From the NCBI GenBank assembly GCA_045588185.1, contig JAZNDR010000038.1, positions 1 to 64,000 on the forward strand: a stretch of DNA of 64,000 bases, in the 5' to 3' direction. Source of the stretch: Scatosoma sp045588185 (GTDB lineage: Bacteria > Bacillota > Clostridia > Christensenellales > Borkfalkiaceae). A model generated the notes under the pieces. That model was not told the DNA's origin. It worked only from the letters and a program-made list of their open reading frames with translations, and made no database searches. The position numbers and the translations under genes are program-made. Positions 8,662 through 14,667 of the stretch are shown here, in pieces (position 1 is the stretch's first letter; every line of letters begins with the position of its first letter).

Positions 8662-10758
8662 ATGTTGACTAATATTATAAGGAAAACCAAAAAATCAATC
8701 ATCGTTTTACTTGGTTTTGTTGTCGCGCTTCTTATCGGGGCGGTTACGAGGTTGCAGCAATCGACCGTGCACGCCGACGCCGTTCAATTTAAGCAGGTAG
8801 GAGCTTCGGTTCGTATGAGCGACCAGACTGGTATCCGTTTTTCTGCGACTATCAATCAGGTGGACGAAACCTCGAAGTATTACGTTATGATAATACCCGA
8901 AGCTTGGGTAACGACTTATGGTCTTAACGAGGTCGGAAATGAAGATTATTACGACGTTTTATATCAAGCGGGTAAGCGTTCCGAATCCTCGATCGCTACG
9001 GACTACGAAGCGGCGGCGGGAACGACGGAAGACCCGATCACGATGCTCGTAATGCAATCTGAACCGACGTTACAAGGAGGCGGAGAGTATGCGGGACTTT
9101 ATCTCGTTCGCGGATCTATCGTAAAAGTTCAATACGAAAACAGTAATACGAAGTTTTTCGGCGTTGCCTTTGAACAAAAAGCTGACGGCACGCGTGTTTA
9201 TGCCGACGGACAAGAAGAATATTCTTATAGAAATATAACGAACGTTGCAAGCGCGGCTCTTAACGATACCACGGTTGAGTATAGCGACGAAAATATCGCA
9301 TCGCTCAACAAAATGGTTAAAGACGCATATAACGTTTCTCTCGGGAATAAAGAGGACGCTCAGGTTGATTTGCCAGAATTATCCGTTGATACTAATGCTT
9401 ATAAATATGTAACAGTTCAAAACGGTACGACGTATCAAGCGAGCGTTAACAACCTTCCCGACATCGGTATTCGAGTTGATTGGAGATTGGATAATAACGC
9501 ACTGAATTCCACGATCGACGAAAACGGTAAGATCACCGTAGCAGATGAAGATGCTACCTGCAAAGCTTATGCGAAAGTTCTCGGTAACGATATAAGCTTT
9601 TCCATTTACCTCGCGGCGGAAACTGAAACAGGCGTGCTTGAAGATTTCTCCTCGCTCTATACGAGATACAGTTTCGGAAGTGGTGGCACAGTTCAAGACG
9701 GTCAAGTGCCTTATACCACAACCCTCGCCGATATATCTGGCGTAAGTGCAAACGGGATTGCAGGTCGTCCCATTTGGAGAAGCTCTTCGGTTGAGAATAA
9801 AGACGCTACGTTCAGATTTGCTTTGTCCGCGAAGGATTTGAAAGCAGCCGTAAGCGAAGCGGAAAATATAACCGTCAGAATGATGGTGGGAACGTATTAT
9901 AGAGCCGGTAATAAATTCGGGGATGTAACGATTACCGAAAAGAACTATGACGGCGACAGCGCGGAAAAAGGCTACGTTAAATTTGTTGGAAGAGACTTTG
10001 TCGTTCCGCACAACACTTGGGTAGATCTTACCGTTACTAAAACCGAGTTTCTTAACTTCTTTGAGGGCACAACCGAAACAGAAAAATTAAACAATTTCAG
10101 CGTTTTAGGTGCAAATAACGGTACGGGTATTGCTGGGTTTACCGTTTGCGAAAGCTATACGATAAACGGAAGTGCTGCCGATTGCGAAATGTTGTTCGAC
10201 GCAATTTATACCGACAAGGCGACCGTTGCTCCGCTTGCAAGTACTTCCGTTCGTATGAATATCAACATAAAAGGTGGCGCATATATGGAATCTAAAACCG
10301 ATAGTAAAGGCGTTACCGTAAAAGATATAGCGTATGTAACGGAAAAACAAAACACTTGGATTAATGCAAGGTTTGGCTTGACCGCCGAAGAGTTAAGCTC
10401 GATAACATCTTTAACTTTCAAAGTTTTGCTCGAAGATTCTACGAATAGTGGAACGTCTGAATATGCGTTTCGCTATAATCGTGGTGGCGGAGCTGCTGAT
10501 AATGGACTTGTTAATACATGGGTGAAGACCAACCAATGGACAACGATTACTTATACGAAAGAGCAACTTTGTCAGAAATTCCTTTACCCTTATGACACCG
10601 CAACAAAAAATGAAAATTGTAGCGCAGATAACGGTTGGACGGATTTCTGTAATGAGTTTTCTTCTACCAGTAATTTTACTACCAAGTTCGTGACTGGCGT
10701 TAGTCCTTCGCAACCACCGATCATTTACATTGCGGAGGTAACATTCAATTATAATTGA
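8662..10758 (+). CDS. Large secreted protein with N-terminal GASVR domain
   Basis: A 698-residue exported protein with an N-terminal hydrophobic segment (about residues 12-28) and probable signal peptidase I cleavage near V-H-A-D-A. Residues of about 40-230 form a domain beginning V-G-A-S-V-R-M-S-D-Q-T-G-I-R-F-S-A. Its counterpart is found at the start of the 1010-residue protein at 33028-36060 (E-G-A-A-V-R-L...G-L-R-F-E-A). A BIG2-like segment follows (about 235-330), then two beta-rich segments that look like carbohydrate-binding jelly rolls. There is no catalytic signature. AAGGAGG precedes the start. A surface glycan-binding role is inferred from the operon only. Confidence 0.72.
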   Translation: MLTNIIRKTKKSIIVLLGFVVALLIGAVTRLQQSTVHADAVQFKQVGASVRMSDQTGIRFSATINQVDETSKYYVMIIPEAWVTTYGLNEVGNEDYYDVLYQAGKRSESSIATDYEAAAGTTEDPITMLVMQSEPTLQGGGEYAGLYLVRGSIVKVQYENSNTKFFGVAFEQKADGTRVYADGQEEYSYRNITNVASAALNDTTVEYSDENIASLNKMVKDAYNVSLGNKEDAQVDLPELSVDTNAYKYVTVQNGTTYQASVNNLPDIGIRVDWRLDNNALNSTIDENGKITVADEDATCKAYAKVLGNDISFSIYLAAETETGVLEDFSSLYTRYSFGSGGTVQDGQVPYTTTLADISGVSANGIAGRPIWRSSSVENKDATFRFALSAKDLKAAVSEAENITVRMMVGTYYRAGNKFGDVTITEKNYDGDSAEKGYVKFVGRDFVVPHNTWVDLTVTKTEFLNFFEGTTETEKLNNFSVLGANNGTGIAGFTVCESYTINGSAADCEMLFDAIYTDKATVAPLASTSVRMNINIKGGAYMESKTDSKGVTVKDIAYVTEKQNTWINARFGLTAEELSSITSLTFKVLLEDSTNSGTSEYAFRYNRGGGAADNGLVNTWVKTNQWTTITYTKEQLCQKFLYPYDTATKNENCSADNGWTDFCNEFSSTSNFTTKFVTGVSPSQPPIIYIAEVTFNYN

Positions 10759-10789
10759 ACGATCTAAACTAAAATTTACAAGTTGAGAT

Positions 10790-10835
10790 TTGGGCGGTTT
10801 TCCTGTTGTTTAAATACAACTTGAGAACTGCCCAA
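10790..10835 (+). terminator. Strong hairpin after the secreted-protein gene
   Basis: The arms TTGGGCGGTTTTC and GAGAACTGCCCAA pair with G-T wobbles, and an inner stem GTTGT/ACAAC extends them. There is no T-run after it, so it may be a processing or partial termination point between the surface-protein genes and the downstream oxidoreductase gene rather than a classical terminator. Confidence 0.5.
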
Positions 10836-10881
10836 GTTATATAATAAGATAAGATTGTCTTTGTAATGCAATGAGGATAAT

Positions 10882-12147
10882 ATGAAACACTCAAACAGGA
10901 GCGAAATTGTCAAAAAATTAAAAATAGGATTTATAGGACTTGGACAACGCGGTGCGGCGTACGGTATGACGGACGGCAGTATCGGGTTGCTCGGTAACGT
11001 ATTGAAAAATTCTAACGACGTTATCGTTACGGTTATTTGTGATAAATATCAAGACCGATTAGATGTTGCGTCGTCGAAAATTGTGGAACACGGTTATCCC
11101 GTACCTATGCAAACTACCGATTATAAAGACGTTATGAATGCAGATATCGACGCGATTATTATATCCACCAGTTGGGATATGCACGTGAAAGTTGCTTTAG
11201 AGGGAATGAGAGCTGGTATTCCCGTAGCTATGGAAGTCGGCGGTACGCATAGCATAGAAGATTGTTGGAAACTTGTAGATTGCTATGAAGAAACGGGTAC
11301 ACCGATTTTCTTTATGGAAAATTGTTGCTATAACAAAGACGAAGCGCTCGTAACCGCGCTTGTGAGAAAAGGATTGCTTGGCGAAGTGGCATATTGTCAG
11401 GGTTATTATGCCCATGATTTAAGAGAAGAAATTGCAGGCGGTATCGATACGCACCATTATCGCTTGGAAGAATATACGAACCATAACTGCGAAAATTATC
11501 CTACACATCAGCTCGGTCCGATTGCAAAAATTTTGAATATTACAAGTGGAAACCGTTTTACAAAACTTGTTTCCATGTCCTCGAAGGCGGTAGGTTTACA
11601 CGAATACATAATGAATAACCCTAAATATAAAGATAAACTTGGAGATAGAGTATTCAAGCAAGGCGATATTACCACGACGATGATAGAATGTGAAAACGGT
11701 GAAACAATATTCTTAAAGCTTGATACTACTTTGCCGAGATTGTATGAAAGAGGTGTAACGGTAAGCGGAACGAAAGGTTTTTATTGTCAAACAACGGAAA
11801 GCGTGATTTTAGATGATGGTAAGTATAATCACGAGCTCGATCAATACAAGAAAGCATTTTTCAATCAAGACGAATATAATGAATATTTGCCCGAGGACTG
11901 GAAAAACATCACGGAAGAGCAGTTAAAGGCAGGGCACGGCGGAATGGATTATATTATGTTAAAGCATTTCTTCCGTTGCATAAAAGAGAAAAATCCGATG
12001 GGAATAGACGTGTACGAGGCGGTAACGTGGATGAGTATAACCGCTTTGAGCGAACAATCTATTGCGCAGGGAAGTATCCCGATAGAATGTCCTGATTTTA
12101 CTCGTGGTAAGTATAAAACGAGAAAAACGATAGACGTTTTTGAGTAA
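10882..12147 (+). CDS. Gfo/Idh/MocA family NAD(P)-dependent enzyme, GH109-like
   Basis: A 421-residue cytoplasmic enzyme with an N-terminal Rossmann fold. The dinucleotide motif G-F-I-G-L-G-Q-R-G is at residues 16-24. The C-terminal alpha/beta domain includes N-C-E-N-Y-P-T-H-Q-L-G-P. That Y-P-T-H motif is characteristic of the GH109 branch, where NAD-dependent glycosidases remove alpha-linked N-acetylgalactosamine, but related Gfo/Idh/MocA proteins oxidise sugars or inositols. It lacks a signal peptide, unlike the upstream surface proteins, and probably acts on an imported sugar. It ends the first locus. Family membership is certain; the substrate is not. Confidence 0.85.
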   Translation: MKHSNRSEIVKKLKIGFIGLGQRGAAYGMTDGSIGLLGNVLKNSNDVIVTVICDKYQDRLDVASSKIVEHGYPVPMQTTDYKDVMNADIDAIIISTSWDMHVKVALEGMRAGIPVAMEVGGTHSIEDCWKLVDCYEETGTPIFFMENCCYNKDEALVTALVRKGLLGEVAYCQGYYAHDLREEIAGGIDTHHYRLEEYTNHNCENYPTHQLGPIAKILNITSGNRFTKLVSMSSKAVGLHEYIMNNPKYKDKLGDRVFKQGDITTTMIECENGETIFLKLDTTLPRLYERGVTVSGTKGFYCQTTESVILDDGKYNHELDQYKKAFFNQDEYNEYLPEDWKNITEEQLKAGHGGMDYIMLKHFFRCIKEKNPMGIDVYEAVTWMSITALSEQSIAQGSIPIECPDFTRGKYKTRKTIDVFE

Positions 12148-12241
12148 AAAAATAAGTAAAATGTACGCTTCCTTTTTTAATGGAAAATTATAAATTAGAA
12201 TTACATAGAAACAATCTTTATTAGCAAAGGAATTATATGAG

Positions 12242-12454
12242 TTGCAAAAGAAGTATTCTTTTGTTGCGGTGGCGGATATGACGAGAATGCATCAAGATTT
12301 GCTTGATAGCGGTAAACGTTATCGGGATATGAGCGGAAATAATAATGAACTACGAACTATTAGTCTGTTGTTCGTTGAAAAAATATATAAATACTCGGTT
12401 GAATTTAGTGGACAAAGAACTTTTAATTTTCAAGAATATATAAGAATAGTTTAA
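12242..12454 (+). pseudogene. Possible gene remnant, unrecognised
   Basis: A 70-codon frame, open upstream to 12209, that starts only at TTG and has no ribosome binding site. The reading is protein-like (Y-S-F-V-A-V-A-D-M-T-R-M-H, then R-Y-R-D-M-S-G-N-N), which suggests the degraded middle or end of a real gene rather than noise. I cannot name the family. It lies next to the repeat scar at 12508-12580, consistent with disruption by a past insertion. Confidence 0.28.
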
Positions 12455-12507
12455 GTTATATTTCTAAAATCTTTTAGCGGGATTGAAAAGAGGGCATCGA
12501 GAAAACA

Positions 12508-12612
12508 GAGCGTAAACGGAGCGTAAATTTTTAGAAACACTAAATCCCTTTATTTTAAAGGGGTTTAGTGTTTCTAAAAATAGGGGTTACAAGCCTGTTA
12601 ATCTTTACACTT
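12508..12612 (+). repeat. Repeat-family copy A1: paired GAGCGT plus 25-bp palindrome
   Basis: GAGCGT occurs at 12508-12513 and again at 12519-12524, an 11-nt step. They are followed by a palindrome with arms 12528-12552 and 12556-12580, which differ at one position, and a 3-nt loop. A conserved tail AGGGGTTACAAGCCTGTTAA follows. The same order recurs around 42291-42395, including the near-identical tail, about 30 kb away. Confidence 0.75.
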
Positions 12613-12655
12613 TGATTGTGTTTTGGAAATAATGAGAATAAATTTAATAGATAAG

Positions 12656-12703
12656 AAAAAACGAGCGGTTTTAATGCGAAAGTTGCTAAAAACGCTCGTT
12701 TTT
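12656..12703 (+). terminator. Terminator-like hairpin
   Basis: The arms AAAAACGAGCG and CGCTCGTTTTT are perfectly complementary around a 26-nt loop, and the 3' arm ends in a T-run. It could act in either direction. No recognisable gene ends directly before it. Confidence 0.5.
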
Positions 12704-12726
12704 ATATTGAAAACACAAGGCGGCTA

Positions 12727-12805
12727 GAAAAATTGACAAAAGACGCTATTTTTTATAGGAAAAATTGACAAAACAATATCGTAAACATTTGAAAAAATGA
12801 CATTT
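12727..12805 (+). repeat. Three boxes at 32-bp spacing before the DUF4143 gene
   Basis: GAAAAATTGACAAAA occurs at 12727 and 12759, and a related GAAAAAATGACATTT at 12791. The spacing is exactly 32 bp, about three helical turns, so proteins bound at the boxes would lie on one face of the DNA. The third box overlaps the promoter -35 region, suggesting operator-type autoregulation. Confidence 0.5.
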
Positions 12806-12817
12806 ATGTGCTATAAT
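12789..12817 (+). promoter_or_regulatory. Promoter of the DUF4143 ATPase gene
   Basis: TTGAAA at 12789-12794 and TATAAT at 12812-12817 with 17 bp between them form a near-consensus housekeeping promoter 21 bp before the ATG. Confidence 0.75.
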
Positions 12818-12838
12818 TATTAAAAGAGGAGGTGTATT

Positions 12839-14185
12839 ATGTTGAAAAGAAAGATAGAAAAACAAATTCATGATTGGTTAAATAACGATACGAAAGCACT
12901 TTTAATCGAAGGTGCAAGACAGGTTGGAAAGACTTACGTTATTCGCAAGTGTTTGGAAAAAGCGAAGAAAGATTATGTGGAATTTAACTTAATTAAGCAA
13001 CCGCAGATTATTACATTATTTAACAATATAGAAAATACGGATGACCTAATTGTTAATCTTTCTTTGCTGACGGATAAAAAATTGGTGAAAGGGAAGACGG
13101 TATTATTCTTTGATGAAATTCAAGAATATAAAGAGATTGTAACGAAAATAAAATTCTTGGTCGATGAGGGGGTGTTTAGATATGTTTTCAGTGGTTCTTT
13201 GCTTGGCGTAGAATTAAAAAATATTAAATCAGCGCCTGTTGGATATTTGAGAACATTAAAAATGTTCCCGATGGACTTTGAAGAATTTTTGCAGTTGTAC
13301 AATTTTACGGATGAGCTAAAATCATCCTTGAAAAGCTCTTTTGAAGAAAAAATTCCTGTAAATGTGGCTGTACACGAAAAGATGATGCAAATTTTCCGTA
13401 TGTACTTGATTGTAGGTGGGATGCCGGCTGCGGTTAAGAAATTCCGTGAAACAAAAGATTTGGAAGATGTAGTTGCAGAACATAATGATATTTTTGTGCA
13501 GTATAAAAAGGATTTTACGAAATACGAAAAAGAAGAAAAGAGATTATATTTAACTAAAATATACGAGTTAATCCCGAGTGAATTAAATGAAAAAAATAAG
13601 CGGTTTAATTTTTCCGATTTACAAAAGGGGCTTCATTTCGAACGGAGCGAAGACGACTTTATTTGGTTGGAAAAGGCTGGCGTTGCAATGCCGGCGTATA
13701 ATACAAGCGAACCAATTGTACCATTGACGTTAAATCAAAAAAACAGCTTGTTTAAATTTTTCTTATCAGACGTTGGTTTGTTGACAACAATGTATGGTAA
13801 AGCGACCAAATTAAAATTATTGAACAATGATTCCGATGTGAATTATGGTGCAATCTACGAAAATATTGCAGCGCAAGAATTATTGGCACATGGACACAAA
13901 CTGTTTTATTATAACACGAAAAAGCAGGGTGAAGTGGATTTAATGATTGAATATGAGAATGAGGTTTTGCCGATAGAAATCAAAAGTGGGAAAACTTATC
14001 AACGGCATTCTGCTTTGAATAACTTGTTAGAAATGGAAAACTATACCGTGAAGCAAGCGATAGTTTTTAATAATTATAACGTAGAAGTTAAAGGAAAAAT
14101 CGTATATTATCCTATTTATATGCTGATGTTTCTTAATGAAAATGAAACGTTGCGAATGCCGAAAGTGCAAATAGAAGGATTTTAA
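12839..14185 (+). CDS. AAA-family ATPase with DUF4143 domain
   Basis: A 448-residue protein with an AAA_14-type ATPase domain: Walker A G-A-R-Q-V-G-K-T at residues 25-32, Walker B V-L-F-F-D-E-I-Q near 86-93. A C-terminal DUF4143 region follows, with a nuclease-like core G-E-V-D-L-M-I-E then P-I-E-I-K-S-G-K, the spacing expected of a PD-(D/E)xK fold. GAGGAGG gives a strong ribosome binding site. Such proteins are common in accessory regions of anaerobes and their role is not established; nuclease-linked or toxin-like functions are speculative. It is a monocistron flanked by repeat scars, AT-rich and unrelated to the sugar genes around it, so it is likely mobile cargo. Confidence 0.88.
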   Translation: MLKRKIEKQIHDWLNNDTKALLIEGARQVGKTYVIRKCLEKAKKDYVEFNLIKQPQIITLFNNIENTDDLIVNLSLLTDKKLVKGKTVLFFDEIQEYKEIVTKIKFLVDEGVFRYVFSGSLLGVELKNIKSAPVGYLRTLKMFPMDFEEFLQLYNFTDELKSSLKSSFEEKIPVNVAVHEKMMQIFRMYLIVGGMPAAVKKFRETKDLEDVVAEHNDIFVQYKKDFTKYEKEEKRLYLTKIYELIPSELNEKNKRFNFSDLQKGLHFERSEDDFIWLEKAGVAMPAYNTSEPIVPLTLNQKNSLFKFFLSDVGLLTTMYGKATKLKLLNNDSDVNYGAIYENIAAQELLAHGHKLFYYNTKKQGEVDLMIEYENEVLPIEIKSGKTYQRHSALNNLLEMENYTVKQAIVFNNYNVEVKGKIVYYPIYMLMFLNENETLRMPKVQIEGF

Positions 14186-14288
14186 ACGTTTTTTAAAACA
14201 GGACGAAAATGTGTAGTGTATTATTAGAAGATAATTTTAATAAATAGCATTAAAAGAGTGTTAGGTATTTACACAAAACAAAAATTGT

Positions 14289-14337
14289 TTGACGAACGAT
14301 TGGCGAACAAACGCTGAAAGTCTTATAAATAAAGGGG
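14289..14337 (+). repeat. Repeat-family copy A2
   Basis: TTGACGAA at 14289-14296 and TTGGCGAA at 14300-14307 repeat at an 11-nt step. Next come AAACGCTGAAAG and CTTATAAATAAAGGGG. The same series (11-nt-stepped pair, AAACGCTGAAA, CTTATAAATAAAGGG) appears at 42431-42475. Both copies lead directly into a tRNA 3' tail. Confidence 0.65.
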
Positions 14338-14355
14338 TTGCACAACCGTCATCCA

Positions 14356-14380
14356 GGCTCGAATCCACCTCTGCCCACCA
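14356..14380 (+). other. Orphan tRNA 3' tail, putative attachment-site scar
   Basis: Twenty-five nucleotides fit tRNA positions 52-76 exactly: GG, the T-loop CTCGAAT, CCACC, acceptor strand TCTGCCC, discriminator A, then CCA. The bases before GG (CCA) do not complete the T-stem, so the rest of the tRNA is absent. A hairpin begins at once after CCA, as after a normal tRNA gene. This is what remains at one junction when an integrative element recombines in the T-loop of a tRNA gene. Confidence 0.55.
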
Positions 14381-14413
14381 AACCCGCATTTTTATTTATA
14401 AAAATGCGGGTTT
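14380..14413 (+). terminator. Perfect 15-bp terminator hairpin after the tRNA tail
   Basis: The arms 14380-14394 and 14399-14413 (AAACCCGCATTTTTA and its complement) flank a TTTA loop. The position directly after the CCA end suggests it was the terminator of the original tRNA gene. Confidence 0.7.
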
Positions 14414-14570
14414 ACTATACAAAAAAATTCGGACTTTGCGTCAGTCAAGGTGTCGTCTTATGCTCGTATAATATAGGTGGGCTTAAAAAAGCTTTTTAAA
14501 TTTTCCTACCTTAAAAATATCAATAATTTCTAGATTTATTGGATATATTTTGCTGCTTTTTGATTAGAAG

Positions 14571-14613
14571 GTCAATATAAAGCAGTTTTTTGTAAAAAAA
14601 GGCACTTGATTTG
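14571..14613 (+). promoter_or_regulatory. Conserved upstream element, copy 1
   Basis: GTCAATATAAAGCA, then a T-run, GTAAAAA and CACTTG-A-TTTG. It matches 17667-17707 upstream of the GH78-like gene with few differences and one indel. The right edge overlaps the -35 box of the promoter. Two separately transcribed glycosidase genes with the same element are probably co-regulated, perhaps by the nearby AraC protein. Confidence 0.55.
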
Positions 14614-14634
14614 AATTAAGAGATGTGATATAAT
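14606..14634 (+). promoter_or_regulatory. Promoter of the GH106-like gene
   Basis: TTGATT at 14606-14611 and TATAAT at 14629-14634 are separated by 17 bp. The start codon is 33 bp downstream, after a modest AAGGAAG ribosome binding site. Confidence 0.75.
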
Positions 14635-14667
14635 GCTTCCACAAAAACAAGGTTCAAAGGAAGATAT

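Larger units (their letters stand above)
12148..12838. other. Intergenic scar-like region
   Basis: About 690 bp between the oxidoreductase and the DUF4143 ATPase. It holds a doubtful short open frame (12206-12454), a pair of 11-nt-spaced GAGCGT repeats with a long palindrome (12508-12580), a terminator-like hairpin (12656-12703), three 32-bp-spaced boxes (12727-12805) and a promoter (12789-12817). Composition is more AT-rich than the flanking metabolic genes. It looks like the debris of one or more mobile elements. Confidence 0.5.
14186..14667. other. Intergenic region with tRNA-tail scar and promoter
   Basis: About 480 bp between the ATPase and the GH106-like gene. It contains repeat copy A2 (14289-14337), an orphan tRNA 3' tail (14356-14380), a perfect terminator hairpin (14380-14413), a conserved element shared with the region before the GH78-like gene (14571-14613) and a promoter (14606-14634). 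I see no credible protein gene. Confidence 0.55.

Noticed and set aside
9379..10011. A 210-codon minus-strand frame opposite the 698-residue secreted protein
   Set aside because: It has no start signal and a composition typical of antisense shadows; the plus-strand gene is clearly coding.
12508..12612. Possible CRISPR repeat or simple terminator
   Set aside because: There are no regularly spaced copies with unique spacers. The paired hexamers and conserved tail are not needed for a terminator, and the same set recurs 30 kb away.
12727..12805. Replication origin iterons
   Set aside because: Only three boxes exist, no replication gene is near, and the last box overlaps a promoter, so operator sites are more likely.
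14340..14413. Possible intact tRNA gene
   Set aside because: Only positions 52-76 are present; no anticodon or D arm can be folded upstream. The same holds at 42496-42520.
14289..14471. A 60-codon plus-strand frame through the tRNA-tail scar
   Set aside because: It crosses the repeat, the tRNA tail and the terminator hairpin, which explain the sequence better than a protein does.
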